Source: Euzebya pacifica (GTDB taxonomy: Bacteria; Actinomycetota; Nitriliruptoria; Euzebyales; Euzebyaceae). From it: 64,000 nucleotides of DNA. Under the pieces are notes generated by a model. The model saw only the letters and a list, made by a program, of their open reading frames with translations. It was not told where the DNA came from and did not search any database. The stretch spans positions 5,275,910-5,339,909 of the forward strand of contig NZ_CP031165.1 of assembly GCF_003344865.1 (NCBI RefSeq), in the 5' to 3' direction. Both the position numbers and the translations under genes were made by a program. The number at the start of each line of letters is the position of its first letter. The first letter of the stretch is position 1. Of this stretch, positions 26,819 to 35,470 are shown in pieces.

Positions 26819-27634
26819 GTGAACCCGCGCCGAACACGTCGTACCTTCCTCACCGACCTTGGGCGGACCGCAGCGGGCGTGGTGGTCGTCGGGTTCGCCG
26901 GTGCCTGCTCCAGCGACGACCAGCCGGTCCTGCAGGCAACCGCAGCGGGCCCGACCCCCGCGGCGGACCCGACCGCGGCTGACTCGACCCCCACGGCGGA
27001 CCCAGCCACCGCGTCGGACGACGCCACCTCGGCCGATGCGGGGCAGATCGTCCCCTACACCGTCGACCTGGACTTCGTGGCCGCCTTCGTGCTGGTCCGC
27101 GGGGGCGAGGCCGCGATCGTCGACACCGGCGTCGCGGGGAGCGAGGGCGCGATCGAGGCCGTGCTGGCCGAGGCCGGCGTCGGTTGGGGGGAAGTGGGCC
27201 ACGTGATCCTCACCCACCAGCACGGCGACCACGCGGGCAGCCTCGAGGCCGTGGCCGGGCTGGCGTCGGGGGCGGCCCTGTACGGCGGCGCCGCCGACAT
27301 CCCCAACATGACCGCCCCGCGGGAGATCAGCGCGGTCGGGGACGGCGACACGGTCTTCGACCTGGCGATCATCGAGACACCGGGCCACACCGCAGGGCAC
27401 CTGAGCGTGCACGATCCCGCGTCGCGGCTGCTGATCACCGGTGATGCCCTCGTCGGGGAGGGCGGCGCCCTCTCCGGGCCGGCGTCGCAGTTCTCCGCCG
27501 ACATGGCGACCGCGATCACCAGCGTCGGCAAGCTGGCCGAGCTGGACGTCCAGCGGACCCTGGTCAGCCACGGCTTCCCCGTCGAGGGAGGAACCGCCGA
27601 GCTGGTCGCCCTTGCCGAGCAGCTGGGCGGCTGA
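26819..27634 (+). CDS. Exported metallo-beta-lactamase-fold hydrolase (Tat/lipoprotein)
   Basis: 271 residues. The N-terminus carries a twin-arginine-like RRTFLTDLGR motif, a hydrophobic stretch and the lipobox-like GFAGAC, followed by an Ala/Thr/Pro/Asp linker to about residue 75. The MBL fold shows the metal motif THQHGDHAG (His133, His135, Asp137, His138), a third histidine in TPGHTAGH and an Asp in ITGDAL, so a binuclear site is intact. This is the glyoxalase II/lactonase-like subset rather than a beta-lactamase. GTG 26819 is the last possible start that keeps the signal. Confidence 0.85.
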   Translation: MNPRRTRRTFLTDLGRTAAGVVVVGFAGACSSDDQPVLQATAAGPTPAADPTAADSTPTADPATASDDATSADAGQIVPYTVDLDFVAAFVLVRGGEAAIVDTGVAGSEGAIEAVLAEAGVGWGEVGHVILTHQHGDHAGSLEAVAGLASGAALYGGAADIPNMTAPREISAVGDGDTVFDLAIIETPGHTAGHLSVHDPASRLLITGDALVGEGGALSGPASQFSADMATAITSVGKLAELDVQRTLVSHGFPVEGGTAELVALAEQLGG

Positions 27635-27715
27635 CGTGTCACCGCGGCGCAGTCGGGAACGTTGAGGGCACACCCGGCGTCGGACCCACCGAGTCCCGAC
27701 ACCGAAGGAGCCCCC

Positions 27716-28237
27716 ATGACTCGTCGACTCCCCCTTCCCCTGCACCTCGCCACCGTGGCGCTGCTGCTGGTGGCAGCCGTCGGCCTGGCCTCCTGTGCCG
27801 AGGACGCCGCACGGTCCGATGTCGGGCTGGACAGCCCCGCCAACGAAACAGTCCCAGCCGAAGGGTCCACCGCCAACGGGGCCGATGACCTCGTCGGCGA
27901 CGCCCGCCAGGCGATCGGCCAGTGGGTCCTCCTCGAGGGAACGGTCGACGGCGAGGCCATCGACGTCCCCGGCGGCGAGCAGATCACGATGGAGATCACC
28001 CGGACGCAGGTCGTCGGCGCCTCCGCCTGCAACCAGTACTCGGCCACCGCGACGATCGACGGGGACGAGATGACCGTCGACGCGCCGACCACCACACGGA
28101 TGCTGTGCGCCGATGACGCCATGGCGGCCGAGTCCGCCTACATCGACGGCCTCCAGCGCATCACGTCCCTCGACAGCGACGGTGAGGAGCTCGTGCTCAC
28201 CGGTGACGGCGTGGAGCTGCGCTTCGTCGCCGCCTGA
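27716..28237 (+). CDS. META-domain lipoprotein (HslJ-like)
   Basis: A 173-residue putative lipoprotein: signal peptide with lipobox GLASC, a short Ser/Glu/Thr linker, then a META domain recognised by WVLLEG, GASACNQYSA and TTRMLCADD...E..Y. META domains occur in HslJ and secreted stress proteins; their biochemical role is not clear. ATG 27716 has GAAGGAG 6 nt upstream, preferred over the earlier in-frame TTG at 27662. Confidence 0.8.
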   Translation: MTRRLPLPLHLATVALLLVAAVGLASCAEDAARSDVGLDSPANETVPAEGSTANGADDLVGDARQAIGQWVLLEGTVDGEAIDVPGGEQITMEITRTQVVGASACNQYSATATIDGDEMTVDAPTTTRMLCADDAMAAESAYIDGLQRITSLDSDGEELVLTGDGVELRFVAA

Positions 28238-28257
28238 CGTCCCGAACGGGCGGGACG
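28238..28257 (+). terminator. Short terminator hairpin after the META lipoprotein
   Basis: CGTCCCG (28238-28244) pairs with CGGGACG (28251-28257), loop AACGGG, immediately after the stop codon. Confidence 0.5.
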
Positions 28258-28356
28258 AGTTGCCCCTTCCAGCGGTCCGCCCGCGAACGTAGACTGCGCC
28301 ACCGCCGCACGCGGCCTCCTGCGCGCTCCCGACAGGGAGAAGGGAACGGCCCCCTG

Positions 28357-29925
28357 ATGGTCACGACACTGCTCGGCCATGTCGCCGTCAACCCACGGGG
28401 CACCGCGTTGGTCGACGCCCGCGGCGTCACCACGTGGTCGGTCCTCAACGATCGCTGCAACCGCTGGATCTGGGTCCTGCGCGGCCTCGGCATCGGCCCG
28501 GGCGACCGCGTCGCGGTCATGGCCGGCAACCGCAGGGAATCGTGGGAGGTGTTCCTCGCCTGCCTCCACACCGGCGTGGTCGTCGTCCCCGTCAGCTGGG
28601 AGCTGGACGTCGAGGGCGTCGCCCACATCCTCCGCCACTCCGGCGCTCGCGTCCTCGTCGTGGAGTTCGCGACGGTCGACATCGCCATGCTGGCCGTCAC
28701 CCACGTCGACACCGTCGAGGCCGTCCTCGACCTCGACGCACCGATCGATCAGGCGCGGTCGGCCGAGCATGCGCTGGCGCAGGTTCCCGCGGTCGAGCCG
28801 GACGGGCAGGTCGCGGGCGGCCCGATGTTCTACACCTCGGGGACCACCGGCGCGGCCAAGGGGGTCCTGTCGGCGGGACTCGGCGGCGCCGGGCAGCCCG
28901 TGGAGTCCCTGGCTGCAACCGCCGCGGCCGTCTGCGGCGGGGTCGGCTTCCCCCCTGACGGCACGGCCATGATCGTGGGCCCGTCCTACCACTCCGGGCA
29001 GTTCGTCCTGGCGACGTTCCCGCTGCTGTTCGGGCAGACGCTGGTCATCCACCGGGCGCCCGACCCGGCCGCCGTCCTCCGCGAGATCGATCGGCGCCAG
29101 GTCACGAACCTGCTGCTGCTGCCCAAGGACTTCATCGACCTGCTGGCGTTGCCCGACCGGGTCCGCGACGGCTTCTCCGGCCGCTCTCTGCGTGTGGTCC
29201 TCCACGGCGGCGCGCCGTGCCCGCCGGACGTGAAGCGGCGGATGATCGAGTGGTTCGGTCCGGTCGTCACCGAGTACTACGGGGCCACCGAGGGCGGGCT
29301 GTTCGCGTTGGCGTCATCCGCGGAGTGGGCACGCGTCCCCGGGACCGTGGGCCGTGTCCTGCCGTTCCTCGAGTGCCGGGTCGTCGATGCCGCCGGGCAG
29401 GAGGTCGAGACCGGGCAAGAAGGCGTCCTGTACTTCCGCAACCGGTCAGGTGCCGCGTTCAGCTACCACGGCGATCCCGACCGAACGGCGGCCGCGCACC
29501 TCGAACCGGGGCTCTTCACCGTCGGCGACGTTGGCCACCTCGACGCCGACGGCTTCCTGTTCGTGTCCGGGCGGGAGGCGCACCTGCTGACCGTGGAGGG
29601 GCAACGCGTCCACCCCAACCGCGTCGAGCAGGTGCTGTCGGCCCATGCCGCGGTGGCCGACGTCGCCGCGTTCGCCGGACCCCACCCCTCGGGCCCGGGC
29701 GACTGCATCCACCTCGCCGTGATTCCCGTCGCCGACCAGTCGGGCGCAACGAACGCCGACACCGTGGTGGACGACCTGCTCGTGTTCGCCGCCGAACGCC
29801 TGCCGGCCGCGGCGGTGCCGCGCCGGATCCACGTGGTCGACACGATCCCCAGGTCCAGCGCAGGGAAGATCCTGCGCCACGAGCTCCGCACCACGCTGGC
29901 GGAACGGCCCTACACGACCTCGTAG
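28357..29925 (+). CDS. AMP-dependent acyl-CoA synthetase/ligase
   Basis: A 522-residue adenylate-forming enzyme (ANL superfamily). Motifs in order: P-loop FYTSGTTGAAKG (about 156-167), YYGATEGG (about 308), the hinge VSGREAHLLTVEGQRVHPNRVE and the C-terminal catalytic lysine in SSAGKILR. It should activate a carboxylate with ATP and CoA. The exact acid cannot be predicted. ATG 28357 has GGGAGAAGGGA upstream. Its 3' end overlaps the 3' end of the convergent DUF3237 gene by 16 bp. Confidence 0.88.
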   Translation: MVTTLLGHVAVNPRGTALVDARGVTTWSVLNDRCNRWIWVLRGLGIGPGDRVAVMAGNRRESWEVFLACLHTGVVVVPVSWELDVEGVAHILRHSGARVLVVEFATVDIAMLAVTHVDTVEAVLDLDAPIDQARSAEHALAQVPAVEPDGQVAGGPMFYTSGTTGAAKGVLSAGLGGAGQPVESLAATAAAVCGGVGFPPDGTAMIVGPSYHSGQFVLATFPLLFGQTLVIHRAPDPAAVLREIDRRQVTNLLLLPKDFIDLLALPDRVRDGFSGRSLRVVLHGGAPCPPDVKRRMIEWFGPVVTEYYGATEGGLFALASSAEWARVPGTVGRVLPFLECRVVDAAGQEVETGQEGVLYFRNRSGAAFSYHGDPDRTAAAHLEPGLFTVGDVGHLDADGFLFVSGREAHLLTVEGQRVHPNRVEQVLSAHAAVADVAAFAGPHPSGPGDCIHLAVIPVADQSGATNADTVVDDLLVFAAERLPAAAVPRRIHVVDTIPRSSAGKILRHELRTTLAERPYTTS

Positions 29926-30428
29926 ATGTCGTAGTGGATCGTGCCGGCATCGACGACGGCACGGCCGACGCTCAGGATGGTGTTGAGCCACAGGTAGCGC
30001 GGGTCACCGGTCTCGAAGATCGGGGCGGCGTACAGCGGCTTGGTTCCCACCCCCAGGGAGTGGTCGGTCCGGCCGTAGTAGCGGACGAAGACCAGGGCGT
30101 CGTCGTGGGTGCGGATCGTGAACTGCACGTCGATGTGGGCCGATCCGTCAGGCCCCTCCAGCAGCCAGTCGATGGCGCTGGGACCGACCAGACGTCCCGA
30201 CAGCCGCTCCCCCTCGTAGACCACGTCGGTCATCTCGATCAGCACCCGACGGCCCCGTGGCGTGTCGGCCTGCACGATGGCCTCCCCGAGCGTGATGCGG
30301 CCTGTGGTGAGGGGCACCAAGCGAGGCATGACCCCGACCAGCGCGACGTCCTCGGGTGGTGCCGGCGCCTGCAGCGCCGTCTGGACCCTCGCTGCCCGCA
30401 GGGCCGAGCCCTCGGGTGAATCCGTCAC
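29910..30428 (-). CDS. DUF3237-family protein
   Basis: A 172-residue soluble protein. Phrases such as GRRVLIEMTDVVYEGERLSGRLVGPSAIDWLLEGPDGSAHIDVQFTI (read from about residue 55) and YLWLNTILSVG...YDIYEVV match the small beta-barrel DUF3237 family, often found beside acyl-CoA ligases and aromatic degradation genes. Start is a GTG at 30428 with GAGGAG 6 nt upstream; reading further upstream gives an untypical, Arg/Ser-rich extension. Its function is unknown. Confidence 0.75.
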   Translation of the reverse strand: MTDSPEGSALRAARVQTALQAPAPPEDVALVGVMPRLVPLTTGRITLGEAIVQADTPRGRRVLIEMTDVVYEGERLSGRLVGPSAIDWLLEGPDGSAHIDVQFTIRTHDDALVFVRYYGRTDHSLGVGTKPLYAAPIFETGDPRYLWLNTILSVGRAVVDAGTIHYDIYEVV

Positions 30429-30552
30429 GTCGCCTCCTCGTTGCCTCGACGAACCGAATGAACAGCGCGCCTCGGCGACCGGAAGGAGGACGAGTCGTGG
30501 GAGGGATACTACTGCGGTCCGCCGACGTCCATCCGGGCTCGGGGAGGGTCGA

Positions 30553-32199
30553 TCAGGGGCGTCGTCGACGCGAGGGCAGCAGCGCCGTTGCACCGAGGGC
30601 CACCGCGCCCAGGGCCAGCGCATCGGTGGGCAGTTCGGTGTGGCCGTCCAGCGGCAGGACCGACCCGTCGGTGGACACGGTGACCTGCTCGCCGAGGGGA
30701 ACGGCGTCGTCGACCGGAGTGCCCCAGCGGCCCCAGGTGTTGCCCTCGTCGACGGCCAGCGGCTCGACGTCCTCGATGCCCTCGACCTCGATGATCCACA
30801 GGCCACGGCCCGGGGCGTTGGTGTCCTTGCCGGTCGCGCCGTACTCGAAGGACGAGCCGTACACGTAGCCGTGCCACGCGTAGGCGGAGAAGAAGCCGGA
30901 CTCGGCGGGCTCGAAGAACGCGTGGGAGGTGGGGGTGCCGGTCACGCCGTCGACGACGGGGGTGTAGTCGGCGATCTCGATACCGGCGTCGTACCAGCCA
31001 CCGACCATCAGGTTGGTGTCGCGGACGAAACCGTAGAAGTGGCTGGTGCAGAACTCGCCGTTGGTGTCGGTCGGCGAGAACGTGCCGGTCACCACGGGCA
31101 GCTGGGGGACGTCGACGTTGTAGAACCACGTCGCGCCGATGGGGTGGGCGGCGTTCTTGCCGCCGGTGCACACGGCCTCGGGCGTGCCGGCCGCGGCCCC
31201 GGCAGTTTCGTCACCGAGGACCAGCGTGCGCTCGTCGGGGGTGAACCGCGAGCCGTGGTGGATGCTGATCCCGGGGTTGGGGATGACGGCGACCTCCGTC
31301 GGGGTCCGCGGGTCCGATAGGTCCCAGATGTAGGACGCGGTGATGCCCGCGCAGGCGTACAGCTGTCGGGTCGGGGCGATGCCGGAGTCGTGGCAGCCGT
31401 CCATCGCCGTCGGCGACCAGTCGCGGACCGACTTGATGGTGATGGCTTCGGGGAAGTCGGGCTGGCCGGCCTTGCCGACCTGGCCGGCGGCGCGGAGCTC
31501 GTCGAGCTTCTTGAGGTCGACGAATCCCCACGGCGGGTCGACGGAGTTGAACTCGGCCATGTTCAGGTAGACCAGCCCCTCGGGGCCGTTGATGGTCAGG
31601 TTGTGCACGCCGGAGGGGATGCCGTGGTCGCTGCCGAAGAAGGCGACCAGGCGTGGGCGGGCGGGGTCGGTGATGTCGAAGACCCGGACACCCCTGTCAC
31701 CGGGGGCCTCGTCGAGGTTGGCGGGATCGGTGGGGTCGCCGTCCTGGCAGGCACGCGCCGAGCCGTCCCACACCTGGATGGCGTAGTTCTCCCACACGCC
31801 CGCGTCGGAATGGAACCCGCCGCACGTCGATGCCGCCAGCAGCGCCGGCGTGGTCGGGTCGGTCACGTCGATGATCGACAGGCCCGGTACCGCGGTGCCG
31901 CCCATGACGACGATGTCCTTGGTGTCGTCGATGACCTCGCCGTTCCAGACCTGGCGGCCGTCGCGGCGCTGGAACTGCATGTCGGAGGTGGCGGCGACCG
32001 GCAGGCTCGCGACGAAGTCGACGTTGTCGCTCTGCCGGGTGATGTCGACGTCGGCGACGTCCGTGATGGCCTCCACGTCGCTGGCGATGTCGTAGGTCCC
32101 GTCCCACCAGTCCGAGGCGGGGTGGGCCATGGCGGTGCCGGGGACGGTGGCCACCAGCCCGACGACGAGCAGGAGCAGTGCGAGCGCGCGAGTCCTCAT
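30553..32199 (-). CDS. Exported LVIVD-repeat protein with C-terminal membrane anchor
   Basis: 548 residues. Signal peptide (1-25, ending AMA), then repeated segments of the LVIVD type (GLSIIDVTDPTTPALLA, GVRVFDITDPARPRLVA, SYIWDLSDPRTPTEVA), which build a beta-propeller on the cell surface. Several histidines (GVHNLTING, SIHHGSRF) lie in propeller loops. The C-terminus is a hydrophobic segment ending SRRRRP, a stop-transfer tail. No enzymatic signature. It follows a 15-bp tandem repeat on its upstream side. Confidence 0.8.
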   Translation of the reverse strand: MRTRALALLLLVVGLVATVPGTAMAHPASDWWDGTYDIASDVEAITDVADVDITRQSDNVDFVASLPVAATSDMQFQRRDGRQVWNGEVIDDTKDIVVMGGTAVPGLSIIDVTDPTTPALLAASTCGGFHSDAGVWENYAIQVWDGSARACQDGDPTDPANLDEAPGDRGVRVFDITDPARPRLVAFFGSDHGIPSGVHNLTINGPEGLVYLNMAEFNSVDPPWGFVDLKKLDELRAAGQVGKAGQPDFPEAITIKSVRDWSPTAMDGCHDSGIAPTRQLYACAGITASYIWDLSDPRTPTEVAVIPNPGISIHHGSRFTPDERTLVLGDETAGAAAGTPEAVCTGGKNAAHPIGATWFYNVDVPQLPVVTGTFSPTDTNGEFCTSHFYGFVRDTNLMVGGWYDAGIEIADYTPVVDGVTGTPTSHAFFEPAESGFFSAYAWHGYVYGSSFEYGATGKDTNAPGRGLWIIEVEGIEDVEPLAVDEGNTWGRWGTPVDDAVPLGEQVTVSTDGSVLPLDGHTELPTDALALGAVALGATALLPSRRRRP

Positions 32200-32239
32200 G
32201 TCCCCCGGTTCGACGTCGAGGAGCCGGATTCCTGCCCGG

Positions 32240-32299
32240 ACCGGTTCGACGGGGACCGGTTCGACGGGGGCCGGTTCGACGGGGGCCGGTTCGACGTCG
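32240..32299. repeat. 15-bp tandem repeat (four copies)
   Basis: Four consecutive 15-bp units built on CCGGTTCGACGGGG begin at 32241, 32256, 32271 and 32286; the last ends GTCG instead of GGGG. A fifth related copy (CCGGTTCGACGTCG) sits at 32205, next to the start codon of the LVIVD gene. The array lies in the 110-bp space between two minus-strand genes, upstream of the LVIVD gene. Confidence 0.85.
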
Positions 32300-32309
32300 G
32301 GCGGGCCGA

Positions 32310-34118
32310 TCAGCGCGGGTCGATGAACCTGCCCCCGCGTGGGATCGGGCCGCAGGCCCGGAGGGCGGCGACGATCCGCGAGCGGGTGTCGGCCGGATCG
32401 ATGACGTCGTCGATCTCCGCGAACGTGGCGATGTTGAGCCCCTCGGCGTTGGTGTGGGCGAGGTCGATCAGCTCCGCCTCGCGTGCCGCACGCTGCTCGG
32501 CGTCCTCGATGGCCTCCAGCTCCCGGCGGAACCCCAGTCGCACCGCCCCCTCCAGGCCCATGGGGCCGAGCTCGGCGGTCGGCCAGCCCAGCGTCATGAC
32601 CGGCACCTTCAGGTGGCCACCGAACATCGCCTGCGCGCCCAGGCCGTAGCCCTTGCGGGTGATGACCGTGACGATCGGTACCGACAGGGCGGCGCCGGTG
32701 ACGAAGAGCCGGCTGAACCGTCGAACGCCCGCGTCGGCTTCGGCCTCGGGACCGACCATGAAGCCGGGTGTGTCGCACAGCACGACGACCGGCAAGCCGT
32801 GCGCGTCGCACAGCTGCAGGTGCCGGGCCGCAACGTCAGCACCTTCGGCGTCGATGGCCCCGCCGAGGTGGGTGGGCACGTTGGCGATGATGCCGACCGG
32901 CCGGCCCTCGATCCGCGCGAAGGCCGTCAGCATGCCGGGCGCATGGCCCTCGCGGAGCTCGAGCACGCTGTCGGTGTCGGCGAGGGTCGCCAGCACCTGC
33001 CGCATGTCGTAGACGCGCTTGCGGTTCTCCGGTACGGCGTCGCGGAGCGCCGACTGGTCGGCGCAGCGCCACTCCTCCACCGTGCCCTGGGTGTAGCCGA
33101 GGTACCGCTTGGCGACGGCGACCGCCTCGGCCTCGTCGTCGACCACCACGTCGACGACCCCGTTGGCCGCCTGGACCTCGATCGGGCCGATGTCCTCGGG
33201 TGCCACGACCCCGAGACCACCCCCCTCGATCATCGCCGGACCGGCCATGCCCAGGTTCGAGGACCGCGTCGCCACGATCAGGTCGGCGCACCCGGCCAGC
33301 GCGGCGTTGCCGGCGAAGCAGCGACCGTTGACGATCGCCACGGTCGGCATGCGCCCTGACAACCGGGCGAACAACGCGAAGGCCTCGGCGTCCAACCAGG
33401 AGCCGCCCAGGTTGTCGGTGTCGCCCGGACGTCCGCCCCCACCCTCGGCGAAGACCACGACGGGCAGGCCGAGCCGCTCGGCAAGCGCGAAGAGCCGGTC
33501 CTTCTTGGTGTGGTTGGCCTGGCCCTGGGTCCCGGCGAGGACGGTGTAGTCGTAGGCGGCCACGGCCACCTGGCTCGTGTCGACGCCGAACAGGTCGGCG
33601 TTGACGGTGCCGATGCCGGTGATCAGGCCGTCGGCGGGCGTGCGCGCGATCAGCTCGTCGAGGTCGCGTCGGCTGCGCTGGGCGGCGATCGCGAGGCCGC
33701 CGTACTCGGTGAAGGACCCCTCGTCGAGCAGGTCCTCGACGTTCTCCCGGGCGGTGCGGAACCCCAGCGCGTGACGCCTGGCGACCGCGTCCGGGCGGGC
33801 GTCGTCGAGCAGCATGGCCTGTCGACGGTGCACGGCCGCGAGGTCGGCTCGCTCGTCCTGCGGGGTGTCGGTCGGCCGCGGTCCCGGTGGCGGTTCGGCC
33901 GTGGCGGGTGCGAGCGTGACCAACGCCTGCCCGACCTCCACCGGGTCGCCTGCGGCGACGTGGAGGTGATCCACGACGCCGTCCGTCGAGGCGACGACGG
34001 GCTGCTCCATCTTCATGATCTCGAGGAAGAGGAGGGTCGCGCCGGCGGTGACCGGCTGGCCCTCCTCCACCAGCAGGTGGGCGACGGTGGCGGCGATCGG
34101 GCTGGTGACTGTGGTCAT
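32310..34118 (-). CDS. Acyl-CoA carboxylase: N-terminal biotinyl domain fused to carboxyltransferase
   Basis: 602 residues. Residues 1-72 are a biotin-carrier domain with the modification motif EIMKMEQP (biotinyl Lys36). A linker leads to a complete carboxyltransferase: alpha/beta crotonase-fold halves with GTQGQANHTKKDR, NGRCFAGNAAL, GLGVVAPEDIGP, the CoA-binding LCDTPGFMVG and the C-terminal GAVRLGF. It should move CO2 from biotin to an acyl-CoA such as acetyl-, propionyl- or a longer CoA. The biotin carboxylase subunit that would load the biotin is not in the window. ATG 34118 has GGAGAGGGG at a 7-nt spacing; a GTG two codons upstream is less well placed. Confidence 0.88.
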   Translation of the reverse strand: MTTVTSPIAATVAHLLVEEGQPVTAGATLLFLEIMKMEQPVVASTDGVVDHLHVAAGDPVEVGQALVTLAPATAEPPPGPRPTDTPQDERADLAAVHRRQAMLLDDARPDAVARRHALGFRTARENVEDLLDEGSFTEYGGLAIAAQRSRRDLDELIARTPADGLITGIGTVNADLFGVDTSQVAVAAYDYTVLAGTQGQANHTKKDRLFALAERLGLPVVVFAEGGGGRPGDTDNLGGSWLDAEAFALFARLSGRMPTVAIVNGRCFAGNAALAGCADLIVATRSSNLGMAGPAMIEGGGLGVVAPEDIGPIEVQAANGVVDVVVDDEAEAVAVAKRYLGYTQGTVEEWRCADQSALRDAVPENRKRVYDMRQVLATLADTDSVLELREGHAPGMLTAFARIEGRPVGIIANVPTHLGGAIDAEGADVAARHLQLCDAHGLPVVVLCDTPGFMVGPEAEADAGVRRFSRLFVTGAALSVPIVTVITRKGYGLGAQAMFGGHLKVPVMTLGWPTAELGPMGLEGAVRLGFRRELEAIEDAEQRAAREAELIDLAHTNAEGLNIATFAEIDDVIDPADTRSRIVAALRACGPIPRGGRFIDPR

Positions 34119-34218
34119 GTGCACGCCCCTCTCCTACGCGACCCCGCCGTCAACGGCAAGCCACACCGACGTCGGGGTAGGGTCCCCGCGACCGAGCCGG
34201 CGATCCACGGGGGCACCC

Positions 34219-34389
34219 ATGGCACAACGCATCGAGTACGCAGTCGTCATCAACCACGAGGAGCAGTACTCCATCTGGCCCGAGGGCGAACGGCTGCCGA
34301 AGGGCTACCGGGCGGTCCGGAAGGGCCCTGCCGATGACTGCATCAGGCACCTCGAGGACCTGCTGCGCGAACGCGGGACGCAGGGCTAG
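34219..34389 (+). CDS. Orphan MbtH-like protein
   Basis: A 56-residue protein whose middle matches the MbtH signature (VVINHEEQYSIWPEGERLPKGY, residues 9-30). MbtH proteins bind and stabilise NRPS adenylation domains. Here the third conserved tryptophan is Tyr, and the C-terminal WTDMRP segment is missing; the tail ends HLEDLLRERGTQG. No NRPS or siderophore gene lies in the window. It could be a stand-alone regulator of an adenylating enzyme elsewhere. ATG 34219 follows a G-rich stretch (CACGGGGGCACC). Confidence 0.75.
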   Translation: MAQRIEYAVVINHEEQYSIWPEGERLPKGYRAVRKGPADDCIRHLEDLLRERGTQG

Positions 34390-34442
34390 CCCTGCCCCTG
34401 CGGCGATCGGGCGGTCCCGGAGCTGGGTAGCCTGCGATCACG

Positions 34443-35339
34443 ATGCCGTCCGACCCCGTACCCCGCCTCGAGCTGCCGACGCCCGTGGCCGAGGGTCCGC
34501 TGCGCAGCTCGACGGTGGACGAGCTGGCCGACGTCATGCGGGGCCGGCGGACGCTCGTGCTGACGGGCGCCGGGATCTCCACGGACTCGGGCATCCCCGA
34601 CTATCGAGGTGACGGTCGGTCGGCCCGGACATCGGTGCCGATCACGTATCGCGAGTTCATGGACGACCCCGAGGCCCGTCGGCGCTACTGGGCCCGGAGC
34701 CAGGCGGGATACCGACACGTGGGGACGGTCGACCCCAACGACGGCCACCGGTCGGTGACCGCGCTGCAGCAGGCCGGTCTGGTCGCCGGGGTGGTCACCC
34801 AGAACGTCGACCGACTGCACCAGCAGGCCGGCACCGTGGACGTGGTCGACCTGCACGGGCGGATCGACCGGGTGATCTGCACCAGCTGCGGTACGCGTTC
34901 ACCCCGTGACCAGCTGGCCGAGCGGCTGGCACAGGCGAATCCGCAGTACGACGCCCTGCTCGACGTGGTGTCGACCCCGTTCCAGCCCGACGGCGACGCC
35001 GACGTGGCCGCGCAGCTGTTCGAGGCGTTCGTCGTCGTCGACTGCTTGGTGTGCGGCGGCCTGCTGAAGCCGGACGTGGTGTTCTTCGGCGAGTCGATGC
35101 CCCGCGAACGGCGCGACCACGCCTCGGCGCTGCTGCGGGACGCCGACGGAATCCTGGTCCTCGGGTCCTCGCTGGCGGTGATGAGCGGCTACCGCCTGGT
35201 CCTCCAGGCCGACCGGGCCGGACAGGCCGTGTCGATCCTCACCCGTGGTCCCTCACGCGCCGACCACCTCGCCGACGTCCGCCTCGACGCCCCGCTGACC
35301 CCGACCCTCCACGCCCTGATCGGCGCGATCGGGGCCTGA
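34443..35339 (+). CDS. NAD-dependent protein deacylase, Sir2 family
   Basis: A 298-residue sirtuin. Motifs in order: GAGIS (42-46), IPDYRG, TQNVDRLH (119-126), catalytic His138 in DLHGR, a complete zinc site (Cys146, Cys149, Cys201, Cys204), KPDVVFFGE and the GSSLAVMSGYR NAD segment. It removes acetyl or longer acyl groups from lysine, giving O-acyl-ADP-ribose and nicotinamide. The sequence features are closer to the SIRT4-like (class II) group than to CobB. The last residues and stop codon (IGAIGA) are written by the first copy of the 17-nt repeat described at 35322. Confidence 0.93.
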   Translation: MPSDPVPRLELPTPVAEGPLRSSTVDELADVMRGRRTLVLTGAGISTDSGIPDYRGDGRSARTSVPITYREFMDDPEARRRYWARSQAGYRHVGTVDPNDGHRSVTALQQAGLVAGVVTQNVDRLHQQAGTVDVVDLHGRIDRVICTSCGTRSPRDQLAERLAQANPQYDALLDVVSTPFQPDGDADVAAQLFEAFVVVDCLVCGGLLKPDVVFFGESMPRERRDHASALLRDADGILVLGSSLAVMSGYRLVLQADRAGQAVSILTRGPSRADHLADVRLDAPLTPTLHALIGAIGA

Positions 35340-35464
35340 GTCGCCCAGGCGCGACGTTCGGCACGATCGGGGCCTGCGTCGGCGGCCCGGGGCGGCCCGG
35401 GCGGCACGTGGGTACGGGCGCGATCGGGGCCTGACCCACCTCCACGTGGGTACCGGCACGATCG
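35322..35464. repeat. Paired 17-nt repeats, 38-nt period, after the sirtuin gene
   Basis: GGCRCGATCGGGGCCTG occurs at 35322-35338, 35360-35376 and 35417-35433, with a truncated fourth copy (first 10 nt, GGCACGATCG) at 35455-35464. The spacing inside each pair is exactly 38 nt (35322 to 35360; 35417 to 35455). The first member of each pair has GGCGC, the second GGCAC. The 21-nt spacers form hairpins (GTCGC/GCGAC; ACCCAC/GTGGGT). The same pair occurs at 53718/53756. Confidence 0.8.
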
Positions 35465-35470
35465 TCGGGT

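Noticed and set aside
32205-32299. CRISPR array
   Set aside because: Units of 15 bp directly adjoin each other with no unique spacers.
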